Source: Pseudomonas sp. PDNC002
GTDB lineage: Bacteria > Pseudomonadota > Gammaproteobacteria > Pseudomonadales > Pseudomonadaceae
Length of the DNA stretch: 64,000 bases
Assembly (NCBI RefSeq): GCF_016919445.1
Contig: NZ_CP070356.1
Span: 1,309,501-1,373,500, forward strand
Direction of reading: 5' to 3'
Shown: positions 1-7,519 of the stretch, one piece after another
Layout of the letters: each line of letters starts with the position of its first letter
Position numbering within the stretch: the first letter of the stretch is position 1
The notes under the pieces: model-generated
Told to the model about the DNA's origin: nothing
The model's database searches: none
What the model saw: only the letters and a program-made list of their open reading frames with translations
Position numbers and translations under genes: made by a program

Positions 1-622
1 GGACCCAGTCGTCATCGTCGCCGTCGATGTCGTCGAGCACCTTGGCGATGAAGTCCAGCGGCACTTTCTGCGATTTGGGTTTGGCGGCGGGCTTGGGCGT
101 GTCGTTGGCGCTCGGAGCGGCAGTCTTGTCGGTGACGGGTACCGGCTCGACGGAGGTTTCGGGCGTGGCGCGCAGGATCTCGGTGTAGATGAACTTGTCG
201 CAGGCGGAGACGAACGGCTTGGGCGTTTTCTCCTCGCCGAAGCCGTAGACGGTCAGCCCTTCCTCGCGCAGGCGCGCGGCCAGGCGGGTGAAGTCGCTAT
301 CGCTGGAGACCAGGCAGAAGCCGTCGAAGCGGCGGGTGTAGAGCAGGTCCATGGCGTCGATGATCAGCGCGCTGTCGGTGGCGTTCTTGCCGCTGGTATA
401 GGCGAACTGCTGCATCGGCTGGATGGAGTGATCCAGCAGCACCTGCTTCCATTTGCCCAGATTGGGCTTCGTCCAGTCGCCGTAGATGCGCTTGACGCTG
501 GCGACGCCGTACTTGGCGATCTCCTCGAACAGGCCTTCGACGATGGCGGCGGGGGCGTTGTCGGCGTCGATCAGGACGGCGAGGTGCGTCTGCTGTCGCG
601 GAGCGGAGGATTTGGTGGCCAT
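1..622 (-). CDS. NYN-domain (PIN-like) protein, 3'-truncated
   Basis: The gene starts with ATG at 622 and runs off the left edge with about 207 codons visible. Residues ~12-140 look like an NYN/LabA (DUF88) domain: an acidic LIDADN motif near the start, a Y-G-D-W segment after the second strand, and a VSSDSDF motif typical of the metal-binding carboxylates in this PIN-like nuclease fold. A Pro/Ala/Lys-rich linker follows, then the start of another segment (VPLDFIAKVLDDIDGDDDDW) that may open an OST-HTH/LOTUS module, which often follows NYN domains. Family members are putative RNA-binding ribonucleases; the substrate is unknown. It lies downstream of siaD on the same strand with an 89-nt gap. 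Start and family are well supported; the cellular role is inference. Confidence 0.8.
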   Translation of the reverse strand, partial: MATKSSAPRQQTHLAVLIDADNAPAAIVEGLFEEIAKYGVASVKRIYGDWTKPNLGKWKQVLLDHSIQPMQQFAYTSGKNATDSALIIDAMDLLYTRRFDGFCLVSSDSDFTRLAARLREEGLTVYGFGEEKTPKPFVSACDKFIYTEILRATPETSVEPVPVTDKTAAPSANDTPKPAAKPKSQKVPLDFIAKVLDDIDGDDDDWV

Positions 623-711
623 GCTGCATCCTTTCCTTGCGGTCCTCGGACCTTAATCGGATTGGGCTCGGGATACCACCTGTGTGAACGCGTGCTCGCG
701 CCGGCGCCCGT

Positions 712-1500
712 TCAGCCGGTGGCGAACTCGCACTTGTCACGCCCGCTGCGCTTGGCGTCCAGCAGGGCCGCATCGGCGCGGCTGAGGGTCTGGGAGTAGC
801 TCTCGCCCGGGTGGTGCTCGGCGACGCCGAAGCTCGCGGTGACGGAGAGTGCGTCGGTGCCCACGCGTACCGCCAGGCAGCGGATATCGTTGCGCACCCG
901 CTCGATGATCGCGGTAGCGTCGGCCAGGCGGGTTTCCGGCAGGATCAGCAGGAATTCCTCGCCACCCCAGCGGCCGCAGAGGTCGTACTGGCGCAGGGCG
1001 GACTCCATGGCGCGGCCGATTTCCACCAGTACGCGGTCGCCCACTTCGTGGCCCCAGGTGTCGTTGACCAGCTTGAAGCGGTCGACGTCGAGCATGGCCA
1101 GTACGTACGGCTCGCCGTGGCGCTGGGCGCGTTCGCTTTCCTCGCGCAGGCGCTCCATGAGCAGGCGGCGGTTGGCGATGCCGGTGAGGGTGTCGTGGGT
1201 CGAGGCTTCCTTCAGCGCGACGTTGAGGTCACGCATCATGTCCTGGTAGCGGTCGGAGATGCGCGCCACCTTTTCCAGCTGGCGCAGCTGCTTGTGGTAG
1301 CGCTCGGAGAGGGTGCTGTTCTGCGCCCGCGCCATGGACTGGAAGCCGTCGGAAATCCGCGCGATGCGCTCCAGGCGCGCGAGCTGGTCGAGGGATTGCT
1401 GGTGCTTTTCGTACAGGGCCTCGCGCAGGGGATGCCCTTCGTACTGGGGGTCGGCCAGCAGCTCTTCGATCAACAGGTCCAGCTCGCGCTCGCTAGTCAT
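712..1500 (-). CDS. siaD: Diguanylate cyclase SiaD
   Basis: 262 residues. The N-terminal ~95 residues contain two related helical stretches (ARISDGFQSMARAQN and ARISDRYQDMMRDLN), which suggests a coiled-coil stalk. A C-terminal GGDEF domain follows with an intact GGEEF active site and an RQYD inhibitory-site motif exactly five residues upstream, so product inhibition by c-di-GMP is expected. ATG at 1500 was chosen because it lies 5 nt after the siaC stop; the upstream in-frame extension is out-of-frame siaC sequence. No membrane segment is present. In P. aeruginosa SiaD makes c-di-GMP when bound by unphosphorylated SiaC and promotes aggregation and biofilm. It is the last gene of siaABCD and adjoins chemosensory cluster II as in PAO1. 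Confidence 0.93.
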   Translation of the reverse strand: MTSERELDLLIEELLADPQYEGHPLREALYEKHQQSLDQLARLERIARISDGFQSMARAQNSTLSERYHKQLRQLEKVARISDRYQDMMRDLNVALKEASTHDTLTGIANRRLLMERLREESERAQRHGEPYVLAMLDVDRFKLVNDTWGHEVGDRVLVEIGRAMESALRQYDLCGRWGGEEFLLILPETRLADATAIIERVRNDIRCLAVRVGTDALSVTASFGVAEHHPGESYSQTLSRADAALLDAKRSGRDKCEFATG

Positions 1501-1505
1501 GGCTG

Positions 1506-1886
1506 TTACTCGTCGTAGGCTTGGATGACGAACGGGAAGGTACAGTCCTCGCGGAATTCCTCGGCCAGTTCGGCGACGCGCTCGTTGCGGCGGTCGTAGT
1601 GCCACGCCACGCTGGCGGCACGGCCTTCGCGGTGGGCTTCTTCGAGCAGGTCGAAGATGTCCATCATCGCCTTGATCGAGCTGGTGTTGAGGTACAGCAG
1701 GCGCAGGTCGAGTTCCAGCGGGCGCTGTTCCTGGGTGAGGAAGCGCTCGACCCATTCGATCACCTGGCCGAACAGTTCGTAGGAGTTCTCCGGGTAGGAG
1801 TCGCCCTGCATCGCCAGGATGCCGGCCTGCCAGTCGCCGTGGATCTGTGGGGTGGATTGGGTGCCGTTGACGTGTAGATCGCTCAT
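1506..1886 (-). CDS. siaC: SiaC, phospho-switch activator of SiaD
   Basis: 126 residues, the full length of the SiaC (DUF1987) family. It is a small acidic cytoplasmic protein with no signal or membrane segment. Threonine 68 lies in the sequence LYLNTSSIKAM, at the number reported for the P. aeruginosa SiaC phosphosite that SiaB phosphorylates and SiaA dephosphorylates. Unphosphorylated SiaC binds and activates SiaD. The fold resembles an anti-sigma-antagonist (STAS-like) protein, which fits the partner-switch logic. It lies between siaB (25-nt gap) and siaD (5-nt gap) on the minus strand, so the four genes form one operon. Identity rests on context, length and the conserved Thr. Confidence 0.93.
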   Translation of the reverse strand: MSDLHVNGTQSTPQIHGDWQAGILAMQGDSYPENSYELFGQVIEWVERFLTQEQRPLELDLRLLYLNTSSIKAMMDIFDLLEEAHREGRAASVAWHYDRRNERVAELAEEFREDCTFPFVIQAYDE

Positions 1887-1911
1887 GTCGGGTCTTCCTG
1901 AATTCGCAAGA

Positions 1912-2454
1912 TCAGATCACGGCGCGCAGGCTGAAGAAGGCGCGACCGTCGGGTTGTTCGGTGAGGGAGGTCTGCAGTGGCGCGCTGGATTTGCGGGCGA
2001 TGTCCAGCAGGCCCAGGCCCGCGCCGGTGGATGCCTCGGCGTCGCGCGGGCGGCGCAGCTGTTCCTTGTAGGCGGCCTTGAGCTGGGCCTTGTCCAGCCC
2101 GGCGATGCCTTCGATGCTGCGCACCAGGCCCTGGCCGTCGGCCAGTTCCACCAGGTTGCCGGCGGAGACCACGTAGTGGCCTTCATCGTCGCGGGCGATG
2201 GCCACGGTGGCGGAGGCCTCCTGGTCGTTGTAGCCGCGCAGGGTGGCGTAGTGACGGATGTTCTGGGTCATCTCGATGTAGACGGCGAACACGTCCATCG
2301 CTTCGCTGGGGTGCGCCTGTTCGGCCTGCATGTAGTTGCGCAGGGCGTGGCCGATTTCCTCGATCAGGCTGCGCGAGATGGGCCCGTTGAAGCAGAGCAG
2401 GATGCGTTGCCGGGTGTAGCTCTCGCGCATGGCCAACAGATCTAGCGATTCCAT
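1912..2454 (-). CDS. siaB: SiaB, SiaC kinase (DUF6272 type)
   Basis: 180 residues. SiaB is a cytoplasmic protein kinase that phosphorylates SiaC and so shuts off the diguanylate cyclase SiaD. The sequence has an HATPase/anti-sigma-like appearance: an N-terminal FNGPISRSLIEEI segment, an IEMTQNIRHY helix like the N-box region of GHKL ATPases, and a glycine-rich STGAGLGLLDIARK segment like the G-box. ATG at 2454 lies 10 nt after the siaA stop. A longer reading-frame extension to 2856 is antisense-type sequence over siaA and is not used. The order siaA-siaB-siaC-siaD on one strand is the known operon arrangement. Confidence 0.92.
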   Translation of the reverse strand: MESLDLLAMRESYTRQRILLCFNGPISRSLIEEIGHALRNYMQAEQAHPSEAMDVFAVYIEMTQNIRHYATLRGYNDQEASATVAIARDDEGHYVVSAGNLVELADGQGLVRSIEGIAGLDKAQLKAAYKEQLRRPRDAEASTGAGLGLLDIARKSSAPLQTSLTEQPDGRAFFSLRAVI

Positions 2455-2464
2455 GGAATAACCC

Positions 2465-4453
2465 CTAGTCGAAGCGGAAAGAGAGAATGGTGATGTCGTC
2501 GCGCTGCGGGCGCTCGCCCTGGTACTGGGCGAGGGTAGCGGCGAACGCGTCGGCCTGCTCGGCCAGTGGCCTGCGCGCGTGGTTGCGCAGCAGGTCGGCG
2601 AAGCGGCTGTTGCCGAAGCCGAAGCCGTGCTCGCCGCCAGCCTGGTCGAGGAAGCCGTCGGTGCACAAGTAATAGGTCCAGCCGGCTTCCATCGGGATTT
2701 CCACGTCCTGATAGTCGCCCTGGCGCTTGTCGCCGATGGCCCGGCGCGCGCCCTTGTATTCGCGCACCTCGGTGCCATCGCTGGCGAACAGGGAAATCTT
2801 CGCCCCGGAGAAGTGCAGCAGGTGGCTCTGGTGGTCGACGCGCACGAGCCCGGCATCCATGTTGGTGGCCAGCGAGTGGGCGAATTCTTCCTGGCTGAGC
2901 ATGCCGCGCATCACGTGGTCGGTCTCGCGCAGGATGGCCGCCGGGTCGTGGCTCTTCACGCTGTCGATGGCGTGGTCGATGGCGGCCAGGGCGAGCATGG
3001 TCATCAGGGCGCCGGGCACGCCGTGGCCGGCGCAATCGACCACACCGATCAGGCTGTCGCCGGGGCCTTCGCGGTAGATGTAGAAGTCGCCGCCGACCAC
3101 GTCGCGCGGTTTCCACAGGACGAAATGGTGCTCGCCCAGAGAGGCCTGCAGTTGGCGGTCCGGGAGGATGGCGCGCTGGATCAGGCTGGCGTAGTCGATG
3201 GAGTCGCCGATCTTTTTCTGCGCCGCGGCCATCTCGCGGTTGGCCGCTTCCAGTGCCTGGGTGCGCTGCTGGACCTTGTCTTCCAGCTCTTCGGTGTGGC
3301 GGCGCACCTGGTCGGCCATGCTGGCGAAGGCGCTGGACAACTCGCCGATCTCGTCCGGACGGGTGCGTGGCAGCGGGCTGTCGTACTGCCCCGCGGCAAT
3401 CGCCTTGGCCGACTGCTTGAGGCCGCGCAGCGGGCGCAGCACCAGCAGGTCGACGGTGTAGGCGAAGCCGAGCAGGAGGATCGCCAGCAGGCCGGCGAGA
3501 GTGCCCGCCAGCGGCCAGATCCAGCGGCTGTCGAGGACCTGCGCGGCATGCAGGTCGATGGCGCTGAGCACATGCCAGCGCAGCTGCGGGATATAGGCGG
3601 TGGCGATCAGTTGCTCCTTGCCGTTGACGGTGCCCCACATGGTTTCCACTTCGCCGGGGTTGGCCTCGGCCTGGCGCAGGGTTTGGCGCAGGGCGGTGCG
3701 TTCCTGGTCATTGGCGAGCAGGTCGAATACGTGGTGCTGAGCCTGGCCGCTGGAACCGGAGGCATAGGCGATCAGCTTGGTGTCCGGGTGCGCCTGGATG
3801 GCGCCGTCCGGGTCGACGATCATCGGTATCACCCCGGCTTCCCGGCGCGAGATGAACTGGTCGAGGAATTCGGTGAGGTCCAGGCCGCCGCCGGCCAGGC
3901 CGACCTTCTCGTTGCCGGCGCGCACCACCATGTTGAACCAGACCTTGGTGACCTTCAGCTTGGCGTCGTAGTTGACGTTGATGTTGTAGGTCTCATCGCG
4001 GGCCAGGGTATCGAAGTACCAGCGATCCTGCGGGTCGGTGTCGCTCAGGGTGTAGCGCGGGGAATTGGAGAGTGGCGAGCTGGAGTCGTTGAAGTAGTAG
4101 TGGCGCGAGGAGTCCACCACGACGAAATAGGAATAGTTGCGCTGGTCCGCGCGATAGCCGTCGGCCTCGCGGAAGAACAGCGAGCGGCGCGCCGGATCGT
4201 TTTCATCGAGCAGCCAGTCCTGGGTCACCACGGACTCGGCAAGGCGCCGCGACAGCGCCAGCTCGCGGATCACCGGCGCGATGATCTTCTGCTGGTTGAG
4301 CAGCGTGAAGTTTCTCGCGAAGGCGAGGCCGAAATGCGTGCGGATGTCCTCCATGGCCTTCCAGCCCAGCATGACTGCCGGTACCAGTGCCAGGAGACAG
4401 GCGATGAGCAATGCCACCACCGATTTGCCGCGCAACCCCCATCTTGCCGCCAT
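2465..4453 (-). CDS. siaA: SiaA, membrane PP2C-like phosphatase with Cache and HAMP domains
   Basis: 662 residues. SiaA dephosphorylates SiaC and thereby turns on c-di-GMP synthesis. The order is: first transmembrane helix at ~12-33, a periplasmic double-Cache-type sensor to ~305, a second transmembrane helix (WPLAGTLAGLLAILLLGFAY), a HAMP segment beginning RPLRGLKQ, a short coiled coil, and a C-terminal SpoIIE/PP2C domain with VVGGDFY and VDCAGHGVPG metal-binding motifs. ATG at 4453 is preferred because the protein then begins with a short basic N-terminus and the first helix; an upstream in-frame ATG at 4639 would add ~60 poorly plausible residues. The external ligand is not evident. The 188-nt gap to cheB2 should contain the operon promoter, but I could not assign one. 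Confidence 0.93.
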   Translation of the reverse strand: MAARWGLRGKSVVALLIACLLALVPAVMLGWKAMEDIRTHFGLAFARNFTLLNQQKIIAPVIRELALSRRLAESVVTQDWLLDENDPARRSLFFREADGYRADQRNYSYFVVVDSSRHYYFNDSSSPLSNSPRYTLSDTDPQDRWYFDTLARDETYNINVNYDAKLKVTKVWFNMVVRAGNEKVGLAGGGLDLTEFLDQFISRREAGVIPMIVDPDGAIQAHPDTKLIAYASGSSGQAQHHVFDLLANDQERTALRQTLRQAEANPGEVETMWGTVNGKEQLIATAYIPQLRWHVLSAIDLHAAQVLDSRWIWPLAGTLAGLLAILLLGFAYTVDLLVLRPLRGLKQSAKAIAAGQYDSPLPRTRPDEIGELSSAFASMADQVRRHTEELEDKVQQRTQALEAANREMAAAQKKIGDSIDYASLIQRAILPDRQLQASLGEHHFVLWKPRDVVGGDFYIYREGPGDSLIGVVDCAGHGVPGALMTMLALAAIDHAIDSVKSHDPAAILRETDHVMRGMLSQEEFAHSLATNMDAGLVRVDHQSHLLHFSGAKISLFASDGTEVREYKGARRAIGDKRQGDYQDVEIPMEAGWTYYLCTDGFLDQAGGEHGFGFGNSRFADLLRNHARRPLAEQADAFAATLAQYQGERPQRDDITILSFRFD

Positions 4454-4641
4454 GGCTATTCCAATTCCCCTCGTCGCCCGCCGTGTGCCGGTCTTTTGGC
4501 GAAAGCAATTGTGCATTTTGTATACGGGCACAATCAAACCAAATTGATATCGAATCGCCATATTTTTGGCGCCACTCGATTGGCCTGAGTCTAGACACTG
4601 TGTGAAAAGTCGCTCCAGCAAAGAGGATGATTCACGCATAA

Positions 4642-5697
4642 CTAGACGCGGTTCCCACTTCCGCTTTGCCGCGCCTGCTGCAGCAGCGAGGCGGCAATGC
4701 GTTCCAGCGGCAGGACTTCCTTGGCCGCGCCCAACTCCACCGCTTCCCGCGGCATGCCGTAGACGACGCAGGTGGCCTCGTCCTGGGCGACGGTATGGCC
4801 GCCGGCCTGACGAATCGCCTGCAACCCCCGGGCCCCATCCTTGCCCATGCCGGTCAGCAGGGCGGCGATCAGGTTGCGCCCGGCGCAGCGGGCGAGGGAG
4901 TTGAACATCACGTCCACCGCCGGACGATGGCCGTTCACCGGCGGCTCGTGCTGCAGGCGCACGACGTAGTTGGCACCGCTGCGCTGCACCTCCATGTGGA
5001 AGTCGCCGGGGGCGACCAGCACATGGCCGGGGAGGATGCGGTCGCCATCACGGGCTTCGCGCACCGACAGACGGGTCTGTCGGTCCAGGCGTTCGGCGTA
5101 CGACTTGGTGAAGCCCGGCGGCATGTGCAGCGTCACCACCGTGCCGGGGCTGTCCGGCGGCAGGCCCAGCAAGACTTCCTTGATCGCCTCGGTGCCGCCG
5201 GTGGAGGCGCCGATGGCGAAGATTTTCTCGGTACTCAGCAGTGGCGCGCTGCTCGTTGCCGGTGCGCTGGCCGAGGCGCTGGGGCGAGCGCGAGGCAGGC
5301 GGGCGCGGGCGGCGGTCTTGAGCTTGGCGCAGATTTCCTCGGCATAGGCCTGCATGCCGTCGGCGATGCCCAGGCGCGGCTTGGCGATGAAGTCGATGGC
5401 ACCCAGTTCCAGCGCGCGCAGGGTGGCCTCGGAGCCCTTTTCTGTCAGCGAGGAGATCATCAGTACCGGCGTGGGCCGGCCTTTCATCAACTTGTCGAGG
5501 AAGGTCAGGCCGTCCATGCGCGGCATCTCGACATCGAGGGTGATGACATCCGGCTCGTGCTGCTTGATCAGGTCGCGGGCGACGAAGGCGTCGGGCGCGG
5601 CGCCTACCAATTGCAGTTCCGGGTCGCCCTGGATGATGTCCTTGAGCAGACTGCGTATGAGCGCCGAGTCGTCGACGATCAGTACCTTGACCGACAT
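4642..5697 (-). CDS. cheB2: Chemotaxis protein-glutamate methylesterase CheB2
   Basis: 351 residues. CheB demethylates and deamidates chemoreceptor glutamates after phosphorylation by CheA. Residues 1-~120 form a receiver domain with DD at 9-10, the phospho-acceptor Asp55 in TLDVEMPRMDG and a conserved lysine in FIAKP. A Pro/Ala/Ser-rich linker (~135-155) leads to the methylesterase domain with the catalytic serine in GASTGG, histidine in LHMPPGF and aspartate in GMGKDGA. It is the last gene of the chemosensory cluster, 14 nt after cheD on the same strand. Cluster position and the partners CheR2, CheD and McpB/Aer2 support assignment as CheB2 (PA0173-type) rather than the flagellar CheB. Confidence 0.95.
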   Translation of the reverse strand: MSVKVLIVDDSALIRSLLKDIIQGDPELQLVGAAPDAFVARDLIKQHEPDVITLDVEMPRMDGLTFLDKLMKGRPTPVLMISSLTEKGSEATLRALELGAIDFIAKPRLGIADGMQAYAEEICAKLKTAARARLPRARPSASASAPATSSAPLLSTEKIFAIGASTGGTEAIKEVLLGLPPDSPGTVVTLHMPPGFTKSYAERLDRQTRLSVREARDGDRILPGHVLVAPGDFHMEVQRSGANYVVRLQHEPPVNGHRPAVDVMFNSLARCAGRNLIAALLTGMGKDGARGLQAIRQAGGHTVAQDEATCVVYGMPREAVELGAAKEVLPLERIAASLLQQARQSGSGNRV

Positions 5698-5711
5698 CGC
5701 GCGTACCTCCT

Positions 5712-6302
5712 TCAGAACAGGTCGATGCTCCCACCGCGTACGCGGTGGGACAGTTGCTGGCGGTACAGCTGTTCGCGCTGCAGCACCGTGTCGTTGGCCA
5801 GCGCGCGCAACTTGCGCACCAGCACCCGGCCGCTGCCGGGGAAGAAATAGACCTTGCGCGGGTGCACGTCGAGCAGGTCCTGGGCTGCCAGGGGAATGCC
5901 CTCGTTGTCGAGGTACTCCAGGACGAACTCCACGTTGCGCTTGCCCACGTCGGCGCTGAGGTTCTTCAGCACCGAGCCGCCGCCGAAAATCTTGGCTTCG
6001 AAGTGCCGGCGCTGTCCGCCGCAGCGCATCAGGCCGTTGATCAACAGGTCCATGGCGTGCACGCCATAGCGCCCGGAATTGGACAGCAGGCCCGGCATAC
6101 CCGTATCGCCGGGCAGCATGAAGTGGTTCATGCCGCCCAGGCCGCTACTGCGATCGCGCAGGCACACCGAGACGCAGGAGCCGAGCACGGTGACCAGCAT
6201 CAGTGGCTCGGCGGTGACGTAGCACTCGCCGGGCAGCAGCTTCACGGCTTCCATGCCGAAACGCGGGTCGTAGTAGCGGTTGTGGTCCAGGGCTGCACCC
6301 AT
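5712..6302 (-). CDS. cheD: Chemoreceptor glutamine deamidase CheD
   Basis: 196 residues. CheD deamidates specific receptor glutamines to glutamates. The catalytic cysteine is in LGSCVSVCL and the catalytic histidine in GGMNHFMLP, both in the usual order, and a conserved KIFGGGSVL segment follows. The start ATG at 6302 shares one base with the cheR2 stop (TGATG), indicating translational coupling; longer in-frame extensions are cheR2 shadow sequence. CheD is found in cluster II of P. aeruginosa, where it works on the Aer2/McpB receptor pathway. No signal peptide is present. Confidence 0.93.
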   Translation of the reverse strand: MGAALDHNRYYDPRFGMEAVKLLPGECYVTAEPLMLVTVLGSCVSVCLRDRSSGLGGMNHFMLPGDTGMPGLLSNSGRYGVHAMDLLINGLMRCGGQRRHFEAKIFGGGSVLKNLSADVGKRNVEFVLEYLDNEGIPLAAQDLLDVHPRKVYFFPGSGRVLVRKLRALANDTVLQREQLYRQQLSHRVRGGSIDLF

Positions 6303-7144
6303 CAGTGGCTCCCCACCGCCTGGTAGGTCGTGCGGCCCACCGAGCGCACCAGGTGGCTGGCGTGGACGAAGTTCTCCGAGTGCCCGGCGAAGAACAGCCC
6401 GCCGGGCCGCAGCAGGCGCACCATGCGTTCGAGCAGACGGGTCTGGGTCGACTTGTCGAAATAGATCATCACGTTGCGGCAGAAGATCGCGTCGAGCCCG
6501 CCGGCGATGCCCCAGTCCTTGTCCAGCAGATTGATCTGCCGGTAGTCGATCATCTGCCGCAGCTCCTGGACCACCCGCGCCTTGCCGGCGTTGGCTCCAG
6601 TGCCGCGCAGGAAGAAGCGCCGCCTCTGCGCCGGGCTCAGGGTTTCGATGCGCTCCAGCGGGTAGATGCCGTGGCGCGCGCACTGCAATACGCCGGTATC
6701 GATGTCCGAGGCGATGAGCTCGATGGGCGGGGTGAAGCTGCCCAGCGCATCGACCAACGTCATGGCCATGGAGTAGGGCTCCTCGCCGGTGCTGGACGCG
6801 GTGGACCAGAAACGCAGCGGCCGGTGGTCGCGCAGCTGCTCGGTGGCGAAGCGGCCCAGGTGTTCGAAGTGGTGCTTCTCGCGGAAGAAGGCGGTGAGGT
6901 TGGTGGTTAGCGCGTTGACGAACTGCTGCCACTCTTCCTCGTGGCTTTCGAGGTAGGCGAAGTACTCGGCGAAGCTGCCCAGCCGCAGGCTGCGCAGGCG
7001 CCGCGAGAGGCGGCTGTAGACCAGTTGCTGCTTGTTCTCCGAGAGGCTGATGCCGGCGTGCTGGTACAAGCGCTCACGCACCTGCTGGAAGTCCCGGCGG
7101 GTGTAGTGGAATTCGTGCTCGGGGGCGGGCAGGTGGATGGGCAT
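6302..7144 (-). CDS. cheR2: Chemotaxis methyltransferase CheR2
   Basis: 280 residues. CheR methylates receptor glutamates using S-adenosylmethionine. The N-terminal helical domain (to ~95) contains GISLSENKQQLVYSRL with the usual R/L-rich helix. The catalytic domain shows WSTASSTGEEPYSMAM, ASDID and the late FCRNVMIYF motif. Known CheR2 binds the C-terminal pentapeptide of the McpB/Aer2 receptor through a beta-subdomain; the receptor gene just upstream ends with such a pentapeptide. The cheR2-cheD overlap is one base. The 375-bp gap to the receptor gene holds two repeat elements, so cheR2 may have reduced or separate expression. Confidence 0.94.
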   Translation of the reverse strand: MPIHLPAPEHEFHYTRRDFQQVRERLYQHAGISLSENKQQLVYSRLSRRLRSLRLGSFAEYFAYLESHEEEWQQFVNALTTNLTAFFREKHHFEHLGRFATEQLRDHRPLRFWSTASSTGEEPYSMAMTLVDALGSFTPPIELIASDIDTGVLQCARHGIYPLERIETLSPAQRRRFFLRGTGANAGKARVVQELRQMIDYRQINLLDKDWGIAGGLDAIFCRNVMIYFDKSTQTRLLERMVRLLRPGGLFFAGHSENFVHASHLVRSVGRTTYQAVGSH

Positions 7145-7172
7145 TGGTTGGTCTCAGCGGTGAGCGGATTGC

Positions 7173-7243
7173 GTAGGGCGCATGACCCGGAACGGGTTAT
7201 CCGCCGCGATGGCGGATAACGCCTGTGGCGTTATGCGCCCTAC
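7173..7243. repeat. REP-like palindromic element
   Basis: Outer arms GTAGGGCGCAT (7173-7183) and ATGCGCCCTAC (7233-7243) are perfect reverse complements. An inner hairpin TTATCCGCC-gcgat-GGCGGATAA (7197-7219) is also perfect. The element lies in the gap between the receptor gene and cheR2, both minus strand, and could act as an mRNA-processing or termination structure. Confidence 0.8.
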
Positions 7244-7282
7244 TTCATTCGTCTGATCGGGATAGTTCTGCGCTGGGCGCTG

Positions 7283-7414
7283 CCCTCACCCCAGCCCTCT
7301 CCCAGGGGGAGAGGGGGCCGTTCGGTGTGTCCGGGTGGCGCGGTACTTCCAGTCATGCCGATCAGTCCCCTCTCCCTCCGGAGCGGGGCGCGCAGCCAGG
7401 GGTAGGGTGAGGGG
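7283..7414. repeat. Fold-back repeat family A, copy 1
   Basis: The left arm begins CCCTCACCCCAGCCCTCTCCC and forms a local hairpin with GGGAGAGGG. The right arm (from ~7366) carries CCCCTCTCCC and ends GGTAGGGTGAGGGG, complementary to the left. The right arm contains an extra GC-rich segment (GGGGCGCGCAGCCAGG) shared with the copy at 26671. With the REP-like element it explains most of the 375-bp gap 7145-7519; nothing else was recognised there. Confidence 0.85.
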
Positions 7415-7519
7415 CTCTTGGCGCCTACATCAGCCGTCATCGCCTGACCATCCCTGGTCCGCCCGCAGCAGCCGACCCTCCCATTGCTCCGGCCGCCGCC
7501 ATCCCTCAGCCCCGCCCGA

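Noticed and set aside
2579-4588. 669-codon plus-strand open frame antisense to siaA
   Set aside because: Antisense shadow of a high-GC gene; siaA on the other strand has clear domains.
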